Source: Herpetosiphonaceae bacterium (GTDB lineage Bacteria > Chloroflexota > Chloroflexia > Chloroflexales > Kallotenuaceae). Taken from it: a DNA stretch of 6,383 nt. Shown in pieces: positions 1 to 5,580 of this stretch; the first letter of the stretch is position 1, and each line of letters starts with the position of its first letter. Position numbers and translations under genes: made by a program. The DNA lies in contig JASKZZ010000301.1 in the NCBI GenBank assembly GCA_030147335.1, positions 1 through 6,383 on the forward strand, written 5' to 3'. The notes below the pieces were generated by a model, which was not told the DNA's origin, searched no databases, and saw only the letters and a list, made by a program, of their open reading frames with translations.

Positions 1-42
1 AAAACAGCTTTGCTTCGCCTCATTCTTAGGGAATTGCAAGGT

Positions 43-58
43 AAGGGCAAAAGCCTTT
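43..58 (+). other. Small hairpin upstream of the first receiver gene
   Basis: AAGGGC, loop AAAA, then GCCTTT gives a 6-bp stem with one G-U pair, ending in a short T run (56-59). It could be a weak intrinsic terminator of a gene lying left of the window, or part of the leader of the downstream gene. The stem is short and the T run belongs mostly to the stem, so the call is weak. The rest of 1-128 shows no open gene and no promoter I would defend; a TATAGC at 88-93 lacks a suitable -35. Confidence 0.2.
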
Positions 59-128
59 TAGGTCTCCTTCAGGTTATCACACCAAACTATAGCTAAACAA
101 CGGAACTGCTGGTAAAGGAGCGAGGCGT

Positions 129-524
129 ATGAGTAGACGGGTTATCTTGCTGGTCGAAGACGATCCAATGTTGCAAACACTCCTAATTGAGATTTTGCAC
201 ACGTCAAATTATTACGTCCTTGCTGCTGTCACTCCCAATGACGTCGTCAGGTTAACGGATCGATGCCGTCCAAATGTCGCTATCGTCTGCGGTGATAGCC
301 GTGGCACTTTTGCCTCGGGCTGGCGTACTGCCCATGAGCTACGGGTGATCGATCCTAGCCTGCCGCTGGTCATGCTGACGACGAACAATCAACTACTTCG
401 AGAAATTGGGCAAACAGCACGTGGTCAATGGTTTGCCGCCGGTTTGCTTAAGCCGTTTCGGATGGATGATCTGCTGACAACTGTCGAGCGAGTCGACAGA
501 CATCGACTCGCTGCTGATGTATAG
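129..524 (+). CDS. Stand-alone response-regulator receiver protein (paralogue A)
   Basis: This 131-residue cytoplasmic protein consists of one receiver (CheY-like) domain with no output domain. Seen: hydrophobic beta-1 then the acidic cluster E10-D11-D12, candidate phospho-acceptor D56, T84 at the end of beta-4, and K108 followed by P-F, the usual Lys-Pro-Phe. D56 lies 8 residues before G64 and 28 before T84, matching classical receivers, but the usual Pro four residues after the Asp is a Thr, and D56 lies 8 rather than 6 residues after the Pro that normally precedes beta-3. Receivers of this kind accept phosphate from a histidine kinase or act as docking modules; no kinase is in the window. 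AAAGGAG at 114-120 with an 8-nt spacer supports the start. The S2P gene begins 32 nt downstream, and a second receiver of the same subtype follows it (about 40% identity over residues 48-110). Confidence 0.88.
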   Translation: MSRRVILLVEDDPMLQTLLIEILHTSNYYVLAAVTPNDVVRLTDRCRPNVAIVCGDSRGTFASGWRTAHELRVIDPSLPLVMLTTNNQLLREIGQTARGQWFAAGLLKPFRMDDLLTTVERVDRHRLAADV

Positions 525-556
525 CCTCTACGACGAACATAAGGAGAGAATTCACT

Positions 557-1747
557 ATGAAATCCTGGTTTACGCTCTTTCGCTCACCGACACTTACTAT
601 CCGCGCGCACTACACCTGGCTGCTACTGCTGACTCTCGGCATCTGGACACTGGTGTACAGCAGTCTGCCAGCTCGTTTGGGTGAAGATGCCACGCGCTGG
701 CCCATAGCGTTAATCATTATGCTCGTCTATGTCGGCTGCGTTGTTGTCCATGAGCTTGGACATCTGGTCGCAGCTTGGACCCTTCGCGTACCGATGCCAG
801 CACTCAACGTCCATCCGATTGGAACGCTCGCCCGTCGTGGCCGTGAAGATGTCGGTCCGATCCGTACTTTAGCGGTTGCGGCGGCTGGTCCGCTCGCCAA
901 CCTGCTGCTCTGGTTTATATTGTCCCGCCTGGAAGTGACTCCAGCTACGACCCAAGCGGTTGTGCTTGATTTTGCACGATCGTTCACCTTTGTGCTTGCA
1001 CTGATCAATCTGCTGCCAGGTTTGCCATTGGATGGCGGACGCATACTGCGCACAGCGGTATGGTACGGCAACAATTTCAACGCAGGCACACGGGTCGCAA
1101 CGATCGGTGGATACGTTGTAGCGGTAGCAACCCTGCTGTATGGGCTTCGTACCATGACGAATAGCACGACCACACTGCGCGGCGTCTGGATTGTGTTGCT
1201 GGCCTGGCTCATTTATGCTGCCGGCACGACTCTGCTGCGCCGTCGAGCCATTGGTTCTTTGTTCAATCGCTTGACGGCTGCTGATGTGATGTCGCCGGCA
1301 ACTCAGGTGGCAGCGCCAACTTTAACGCTGCGTGAACTTGTGGACGGTTGGCGCAGTAATACAGGCGAGAATCCAACACCGGTCGTTGTCAAGGGTCAGC
1401 TTGTGGGCTTGATCACGCGTAGTCTCGCAAGCAATGTACCGCAGGGCTATTGGCATAAACGCACGGTTGAAGAAACAATGCAGCCACTTGCCGAAATCGA
1501 GACAATCACACCTGACACATCACTTGCTGGGGTGCTACCAGTCCTCGATACGGACGAATTCAATCCATTACCGTTGATGGTTGTTCACGAAAACCGTCTA
1601 ATGGGACTCATCGACCCCCGCGATGTTGTGCCGCTCCTTGATGTGCAAGACGTGATGGGCATGCAGCACGCTACCCCGGAAGCAAAACGGCGCATCCACA
1701 AGAAATCCCGTGCTGCCGTTCCCGAACACAACAGCGCGGCCTTGTAG
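557..1747 (+). CDS. Site-2 protease family M50 zinc metalloprotease with two CBS domains
   Basis: Intramembrane protease of the S2P/SpoIVFB class, 396 residues, expected to cut transmembrane substrates such as anti-sigma factors inside the lipid bilayer. Seen: a hydrophobic segment at about 19-37, then a second (48-78) carrying the zinc-binding and catalytic HELGH at 65-69; AAAGPLANLLL at 108-118; and the second metal-site motif NLLPGLPLDGGR at 151-162, with D159 as the expected third zinc ligand. Further hydrophobic segments lie at about 178-200 and 207-227. A soluble C-terminal half holds two CBS repeats, about 240-290 and 303-362, each opening with a V-M-S-P or T-M-Q-P type segment. CBS pairs in this family are known or proposed to sense adenine nucleotides. 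All catalytic residues are present, so an active enzyme is likely. SD AAGGAG at 541-546, 10 nt before ATG. The substrate is unknown; no anti-sigma factor is encoded here. Confidence 0.93.
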   Translation: MKSWFTLFRSPTLTIRAHYTWLLLLTLGIWTLVYSSLPARLGEDATRWPIALIIMLVYVGCVVVHELGHLVAAWTLRVPMPALNVHPIGTLARRGREDVGPIRTLAVAAAGPLANLLLWFILSRLEVTPATTQAVVLDFARSFTFVLALINLLPGLPLDGGRILRTAVWYGNNFNAGTRVATIGGYVVAVATLLYGLRTMTNSTTTLRGVWIVLLAWLIYAAGTTLLRRRAIGSLFNRLTAADVMSPATQVAAPTLTLRELVDGWRSNTGENPTPVVVKGQLVGLITRSLASNVPQGYWHKRTVEETMQPLAEIETITPDTSLAGVLPVLDTDEFNPLPLMVVHENRLMGLIDPRDVVPLLDVQDVMGMQHATPEAKRRIHKKSRAAVPEHNSAAL

Positions 1748-1808
1748 CCTTACCTGAGAGTCGATCCAAGATGATCACAAAGAACCTTGTGGACGAAAGG
1801 AGTCAGCT

Positions 1809-2201
1809 ATGACACGACCGCGACTATTGCTGATCGAAGATGACGCCGCGCTCCAGATACTTTTGTTTGATGTGTTAGGGCATGCAGGCTATGAGGTTTC
1901 AGTGGCGATGACTGATGATTATCTGTACATGGCGCACGAAATTCAACCGGCTATCCTGGTGCTCGGCTGTGACGCACATGGGAGGTTCGACCGAGGCTGG
2001 GACATTGCCGCGAACCTTCAACACATCGTCCCTCGTCCCACAATGATTTTGCTGTCCACCAATCCCGATGTGGTGCAGGAAGTGGGACAAACGCCGCGCG
2101 GTATGCACTTTTCGTGCGGGCTACGAAAGCCATTCGCGATTAACGATCTGCTACGCGACATCGCACGCTGTTGCCAATCGGCTGTTTTACAGATTGGCTA
2201 A
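1809..2201 (+). CDS. Stand-alone response-regulator receiver protein (paralogue B)
   Basis: This 130-residue single receiver domain is a paralogue of the protein encoded at 129-524. Seen: E10-D11-D12 acidic pocket, candidate phospho-acceptor D55, S83 at the beta-4 switch position, and K107-P108-F109. It shares with paralogue A an unusual loop after the Asp (D-x-x-G-x-F-x-x-G-W at 55-64) and the stretch E-V-G-Q-T-P-R-G (91-98) in the alpha-4/beta-5 region, which is more specific than general receiver conservation. The alignment needs only one single-residue gap. The start is set by AAAGGAG at 1796-1802 with a 6-nt spacer. It sits 61 nt after the S2P gene on the same strand with no terminator between, so probably the last gene of a receiver-S2P-receiver operon. 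The residues past 112 are poorly conserved between the two copies. No DNA-binding or enzymatic output domain is present. Confidence 0.87.
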   Translation: MTRPRLLLIEDDAALQILLFDVLGHAGYEVSVAMTDDYLYMAHEIQPAILVLGCDAHGRFDRGWDIAANLQHIVPRPTMILLSTNPDVVQEVGQTPRGMHFSCGLRKPFAINDLLRDIARCCQSAVLQIG

Positions 2202-2398
2202 TGTAGAAGCGAAAGAAGACGCATATGGCTCAACGTATTGGTTTAGCAAAGCAGGGCCTGCTACTGTAGGGTGTTTACGTGTAAGGCTTGTAACTACTCC
2301 AATAAGTAATCATTTTGTTCGCTGGATGATGAAATGGTGCAGGCCTTGGGATAACGTCACTGCTTAATCAATCTTTTATAGATACAAAGGACGTAGGA
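2202..2398. other. Intergenic spacer without a convincing gene
   Basis: These 197 nt separate the receiver gene from mscS. The only open frame crossing it (2068-2367, plus) starts inside the receiver gene, has no SD, and yields a Trp/Cys/Arg-rich sequence without any recognisable fold, so I do not call it. A 5-bp hairpin (AGCAG/CTGCT, 2250-2262) has no T tract. I could not find a -35/-10 pair at a sensible distance from mscS; whether mscS is read through from the upstream operon or has its own promoter is open. Confidence 0.5.
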
Positions 2399-3439
2399 AT
2401 GGACCCATCCGCAACACCCGTGCCGGCTTCACCAATTCCCACTCCCGATGCGCAAACGGCCGTGCTGTCGCTGCAGGGGCTTATCAATGATTTTCTTGTG
2501 CGGCTGCCCTATATCGTCATCGCGCTCGTCGCACTGATCGTCTTTTACGTCCTGGCGAAAGCTGTGCGCGCGCTCGTGAAGCGCTTTGCCGAACGCAGTA
2601 AGCGCCACCGTAATCTCGGACTCGTACTGGGCCGCCTTGCACAATTCGCCATCATTCTGCTTGGTCTCCTTGTGGCGCTTGTGATAGCCCTCCCTGGTTT
2701 TACCCCCGGTCGTCTGGTTGAATTTCTTGGCCTTACGAGTGTCGCCATCGGCTTTGCCTTTCGTGATATTTTGCAAAACTTTTTGGCCGGCATTTTGATT
2801 CTGTTGACCGAGCCGTTTCGCATCGGCGACCAAATTGTGTTTAAGGACTTCGAGGGCACCGTTGAAGACATTCAGACACGGGCAACCATGATCAGAACCT
2901 ACGATGGGCGGCGTGTGGTCATTCCCAACTCCGAGCTTTTCACCAACGCCGTGCTGGTCAACACGGCCTTCGAGCACCGTCGCCTTCAGTATGACGTCGG
3001 GATCGGCTTTGGCGATGATATTGATACGGCAAAGCGGCTTATGCTCGAAGCCATTCGAGGCGTGGATGGCGTGATGCAAGAACCAGCGCCGGATGCCTTA
3101 GTCATGGAGCTTGCCGAGTCCAGCGTTAATATCCGTGTACGCTGGTGGATCAATCCACCTAAACGTGCCGATGCCCTTGCTACTCAAGACAAAGTGATCA
3201 GCGCCATCAAACAGCAGCTCGTGGCTAACGGCATCGATCTGCCTTTCCCAACGAGACAAATTTTGTTTCACGACCAGACGGAAGACACCGACGGCGACCG
3301 GACTCGGCAGCGGGAAGGCTGGCCTGCGGGCGCTAAGAACGCGCCAAAGCCAAGGAGTATTGCTGGCGCATTACGTCAAATAACGCCTGATCGCTCGGTG
3401 ATTCACCAACAAGACGGACATCACGAATCATCATTATGA
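2399..3439 (+). CDS. mscS: MscS-family small-conductance mechanosensitive ion channel
   Basis: Inner-membrane channel expected to open under membrane tension and release solutes during hypo-osmotic shock; 346 residues, somewhat longer than the classical ~286-residue MscS. Seen: a Pro/Thr-rich N-terminus (2-20), hydrophobic segments at about 34-56 and 77-99, and the pore-lining helix with its family signature at about 107-140 (LGLTSVAIGFAFRDILQNF, then TEPFRIGDQI). The beta-domain signature follows: G153-T-V-E-D-I, R161-A-T-x-I-R, and D169-G-R-R-V-V-I-P-N-S-E at 169-179. The C-terminal alpha-beta domain runs to about residue 292. The last ~54 residues are a hydrophilic tail outside the usual fold. 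AAAGGA at 2386-2391 with a 7-nt spacer supports the ATG. The 3' end overlaps the convergent DUF2254 gene by 19 bp. The symbol denotes the family; orthology to E. coli mscS itself is not established. Confidence 0.93.
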   Translation: MDPSATPVPASPIPTPDAQTAVLSLQGLINDFLVRLPYIVIALVALIVFYVLAKAVRALVKRFAERSKRHRNLGLVLGRLAQFAIILLGLLVALVIALPGFTPGRLVEFLGLTSVAIGFAFRDILQNFLAGILILLTEPFRIGDQIVFKDFEGTVEDIQTRATMIRTYDGRRVVIPNSELFTNAVLVNTAFEHRRLQYDVGIGFGDDIDTAKRLMLEAIRGVDGVMQEPAPDALVMELAESSVNIRVRWWINPPKRADALATQDKVISAIKQQLVANGIDLPFPTRQILFHDQTEDTDGDRTRQREGWPAGAKNAPKPRSIAGALRQITPDRSVIHQQDGHHESSL

Positions 3440-4764
3440 ATCCGACGTAGCGCGCGATCAACGCTGTCGGCGAGACCCGACACCTGATCGTGTTCGTCCT
3501 CGCTCCAATGCTGCTGCGCATTGCTCCAGCGAATGGCCGCAACCTGTTGATGAAGAGGAATGGCTCGTGCTGCATTTGGGACACGTTGCGCAAGGCCATT
3601 CAGGACGTGCAACAGCGTACGTGTCACATGGACATCGCCCTGCGCCTCGCGTCGAATTTGACTGAACGCGGCATCCACGTAGTCGGCCCACGTCGGCAGG
3701 TTGAGCAGAAGCTTGGTACGTCCATTAACTGCAAGATGCACATTCGGTGGAAATTGGCGTGAGGCAAGTCCGCCAAGCGCCGCGCCCAAGTGGTGCAGTA
3801 CATACTCAGCAGTGGTTGGGTCGTTGATGCCGGGTGATAACGCCTTGAGGGCAATATCCACAAGTTGACGAATGCCAAACAACGGATCTTGGTGCAGTGA
3901 GCGCTCGTTATCAATCACCACCGCATTCTGAATTGTCTCGATAATGTGAGGCGGACAGCTATCGCTACCGATCACCTCAACCAACCTACTTCCACGGGCC
4001 ACAAACTCGCCCACCTGTGGCCGCACCCAGACCCACTTCGCATCGTTAAGTGGAAGTTCGAGTAACGCTTGTTCATCCACATTTCGCACGAAACCAGTTA
4101 CAGCAGAGTGGATCGGAAAGGTTGGGGTAGTCGCTATGGTCTCAGCAATGTCATCCGTAGGCAGTGGGTCGTTCGTCATCTCAGTTGAATGCGACGGGTA
4201 CAGCGACTCCACTTGCTCGACGACCTCTTCACGAATATGATCGATAATGACCGAAACCTGGAGCGACTGGGAGGTATGGTGGATGAAGTAGATCAGCAGA
4301 CCCAAACAAAGTAACGCAAAGCCAACCGCAACCGTTACTGACATAGCCGGCACAAACGGATCGCCTTGATCGGCACTACGCACTGTGCGTAGAACCAGCA
4401 AAGCATAGATAAACGTCGCTATGTAGGAGCCTAAAACGAGTTGGTTGACGCGACTCGCCGTGAACGTACGGAGCACGCGGGGAGAAAGCTGCGTGGCGGC
4501 CTGCTGCAAGGCGATAATTGTTAGCGAGAAGGAAATCGAGATGACAGAGATCAACGAGCCGGCGATCGTTGAAAGCAGCGAACGAGCCGCATCCGCTGTT
4601 CCACTAAAAAGCCACGGGATCACCGTGCTTTGCCGTTGTGCCAACCGAACATCGGCCTCAATCAATATCGACGACAACACCACCGCAAGTACGACCAGAA
4701 TACTTGGCAGAAACCATAGGCTACTCCGTATGTTTTCCCACAGATTTTGCAGGTTTGGTCGCAT
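3421..4764 (-). CDS. DUF2254 family membrane protein
   Basis: Membrane protein of unknown function, 447 residues from ATG at 4764 or 448 from GTG at 4767. Numbering here is from the GTG. Seen: four hydrophobic segments at about 18-36, 66-88, 108-127 and 140-162. The second runs into the strongly family-typical SVISISFSLTIIALQQA followed by QLSPRVLRTF (to 102), and HHTSQSLQ follows segment four. The remaining ~275 residues are a soluble domain with little low-complexity sequence apart from an acidic/polar linker near 192-212. The start is ambiguous because AAGGAGG (4774-4768) directly abuts the GTG and lies only 3 nt before the ATG; both spacings are short. The gene begins 9-12 nt after the DUF421 stop, so it is the second gene of a DUF421-DUF2254 operon. 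Its last 19 bp overlap the end of mscS on the other strand. The family assignment is by recognised motifs; the biochemical role is not known. Confidence 0.88.
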   Translation of the reverse strand: MRPNLQNLWENIRSSLWFLPSILVVLAVVLSSILIEADVRLAQRQSTVIPWLFSGTADAARSLLSTIAGSLISVISISFSLTIIALQQAATQLSPRVLRTFTASRVNQLVLGSYIATFIYALLVLRTVRSADQGDPFVPAMSVTVAVGFALLCLGLLIYFIHHTSQSLQVSVIIDHIREEVVEQVESLYPSHSTEMTNDPLPTDDIAETIATTPTFPIHSAVTGFVRNVDEQALLELPLNDAKWVWVRPQVGEFVARGSRLVEVIGSDSCPPHIIETIQNAVVIDNERSLHQDPLFGIRQLVDIALKALSPGINDPTTAEYVLHHLGAALGGLASRQFPPNVHLAVNGRTKLLLNLPTWADYVDAAFSQIRREAQGDVHVTRTLLHVLNGLAQRVPNAARAIPLHQQVAAIRWSNAQQHWSEDEHDQVSGLADSVDRALRRIHNDDS

Positions 4765-4767
4765 CAC

Positions 4768-4774
4768 CCTCCTT
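4768..4774 (-). promoter_or_regulatory. Shine-Dalgarno of the DUF2254 gene
   Basis: Read on the minus strand this is AAGGAGG, lying in the 9-nt gap after the DUF421 stop codon (TAA, 4779-4777). It touches the possible GTG start at 4767 and is 3 nt from ATG at 4764. Such tight packing suggests that ribosomes finishing DUF421 reinitiate on DUF2254, keeping the two proteins in proportion. Confidence 0.6.
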
Positions 4775-4776
4775 GG

Positions 4777-5316
4777 TTAATGCACACGTTGTTCATATCC
4801 CATGACGTTCATCAACGCGCTCGGTGATGCCACGTCCGTCCGCTTGATAACGGTAAAACTTCCGTCAGTTTCCAACACGGCCGCCTCGACCATATCAAGA
4901 GCGGCGATGCCTTGTTGCCGTACCGCTGCAAGCACCTCGGATTCCACAACCCGCTCTGCCCGCAGCGCACCGTGTACCAGTTCTCCCTTAAACACAAGCA
5001 GACGTGGTTCGGACTTGACCAAGGAACTGACCATTTGCGAACGCACCGAAAGCCAAGCGATGACATATTGCATACTAATCAGCACACAAAATGCCACGAG
5101 GCCTTCAACCAGTGCAACATCTCGTGAAAGCAAAATCGTTGCCAATGTTGAGCCAAGCGCGACGGTTACCACAAAGTCGAAGGCGTTCATTTTTGACAAG
5201 GTGCGCTTCCCAGACACACGCAGGGCAGACACTAATGCGAGGTAAGCTAGAACACCTACAATGATCGTGCGGATAATCCCGGACCAGTCTTGAAAAAACA
5301 GTTGATCCCAGCTCAT
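4777..5316 (-). CDS. DUF421 / YetF-like membrane protein
   Basis: Inner-membrane protein of the DUF421 (YetF-type) family, 179 residues from the chosen ATG. Seen: hydrophobic segments at about 13-33, 47-64 and 67-90; the family hallmark S35-G-K-R-T-L-S-K-M-N-A-F-D-F-V-V followed by L54-G-S; and a soluble C-terminal domain with AVRQQGI (131-137) and LETDGSFTVI (149-158), both typical of the family. The biochemical function of the family is not established. The frame stays open upstream to a GTG at 5439, but the extra 41 residues are polar, lack family similarity and have no SD, while AGGAGG (5334-5329) precedes ATG 5316; hence the shorter form. First gene of an operon with DUF2254. The start codon overlaps the stop of a three-codon frame (5324-5313), described separately. 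Confidence 0.88.
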   Translation of the reverse strand: MSWDQLFFQDWSGIIRTIIVGVLAYLALVSALRVSGKRTLSKMNAFDFVVTVALGSTLATILLSRDVALVEGLVAFCVLISMQYVIAWLSVRSQMVSSLVKSEPRLLVFKGELVHGALRAERVVESEVLAAVRQQGIAALDMVEAAVLETDGSFTVIKRTDVASPSALMNVMGYEQRVH

Positions 5317-5324
5317 TGTGTCAT
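5313..5324 (-). other. Three-codon upstream frame overlapping the DUF421 start
   Basis: On the minus strand ATG ACA CAA TGA (Met-Thr-Gln-stop) begins 4 nt after AGGAGG, and its TGA overlaps the DUF421 ATG as ATGA. The SD is 12 nt from the DUF421 ATG, at the long end of normal. Either the SD serves DUF421 directly, or ribosomes start on the mini-frame and reinitiate at the ATGA. The sequence alone cannot decide, and chance is possible. Confidence 0.25.
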
Positions 5325-5326
5325 TG

Positions 5327-5334
5327 TCCCTCCT
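5327..5334 (-). promoter_or_regulatory. Shine-Dalgarno of the DUF421 gene
   Basis: Minus-strand AGGAGGGA is a near-perfect anti-SD match. It is what decides for ATG 5316 over the far-upstream GTG at 5439. Confidence 0.65.
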
Positions 5335-5346
5335 AATTTCTTGTAG

Positions 5347-5354
5347 TTCAAGAT
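5347..5354 (+). promoter_or_regulatory. Isolated half-site matching the dyad
   Basis: TTCAAGAT here repeats the right arm of the dyad (5481-5488) base for base, 134 bp away and within the predicted DUF421 leader. A chance second copy of an 8-mer within this spacer is uncommon but far from impossible. Confidence 0.25.
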
Positions 5355-5415
5355 GGAATGGAGCATGGTACGGGCCAACCATTTTTTGAGGATGTGATTT
5401 GGTTAGTAAATTTTG

Positions 5416-5443
5416 ATTATCGGCACTAATAACATTCACGCAA
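5416..5443 (-). promoter_or_regulatory. Candidate promoter for the DUF421-DUF2254 operon
   Basis: On the minus strand TTGCGT (5443-5438) and GATAAT (5421-5416) are separated by 16 nt. The -10 matches the sigma-70 consensus at 5 of 6 bases, the -35 at 3 of 6. Expected transcription start is near 5409, leaving a leader of about 93 nt before ATG 5316. A weak to moderate candidate on consensus grounds, well placed in the divergent spacer. Confidence 0.35.
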
Positions 5444-5461
5444 TAACGACAGTTCCGCCCG

Positions 5462-5489
5462 TATCTTGAGTAGACGTCACTTCAAGATA
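5462..5489. promoter_or_regulatory. 28-bp dyad, likely operator, in the divergent spacer
   Basis: TATCTTGA (5462-5469) and TCAAGATA (5482-5489) form a perfect 8-bp inverted repeat. Exactly at its centre (5475.5) lies a second palindrome, GACGTC (5473-5478), so 22 of 28 bases obey two-fold symmetry. There is no T tract on either side, which argues against a terminator. It lies about 19 bp upstream of the candidate DUF421 -35 and about 50 bp upstream of the beta-helix -10. A further TTCAAGAT, identical to 5481-5488, occurs in the DUF421 leader at 5347-5354. Binding of a dimeric regulator is inferred; the protein is unknown. Confidence 0.45.
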
Positions 5490-5537
5490 TAGCACAAATG
5501 GACGCCACAGGTTTGTTCCCTCGCACCAAATCACGAC

Positions 5538-5546
5538 TGCTATACT
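5538..5546 (+). promoter_or_regulatory. Extended -10 promoter of the beta-helix gene
   Basis: TGCTATACT combines the TGn extension with TATACT, 5 of 6 bases of the -10 consensus. No good -35 lies 16-18 nt upstream, which is common for extended -10 promoters. The expected start near 5553 gives a leader of about 28 nt carrying the SD AAAGGAG at 5569-5575. Confidence 0.5.
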
Positions 5547-5580
5547 GTATTGCCCTTCAGCTATGTTCAAAGGAGATGCC

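Noticed and set aside
276..300. Loss of the phospho-acceptor Asp in receiver A (Cys54 at the position counted from the preceding Pro)
   Set aside because: Counting from the downstream Gly64 and Thr84, D56 has classical spacing, and paralogue B keeps the same Asp. The extra two residues before it explain the apparent shift, so I do not claim a dead receiver.
2250..2262. Hairpin AGCAG/CTGCT as a terminator after receiver B
   Set aside because: Stem of only 5 bp with no following T run.
2068..2367. 99-residue plus-strand frame spanning the end of receiver B and the spacer
   Set aside because: It begins within the receiver gene in another frame, lacks an SD and shows no recognisable protein character.
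2346..2382. TTGGGA with TTTATA or TATAGA as an mscS promoter
   Set aside because: Spacing is over 20 nt and the implied transcription start would fall on the Shine-Dalgarno.
2429..3079. Long minus-strand open frame (216 residues) opposite mscS
   Set aside because: It lies wholly antisense to a confidently identified channel gene, has no SD and gives a His/Lys/Gln-rich sequence typical of a codon-bias shadow.
5317..5439. 41-residue N-terminal extension of DUF421 from GTG 5439
   Set aside because: No SD before the GTG, polar sequence without family similarity, and a strong AGGAGG just before ATG 5316.
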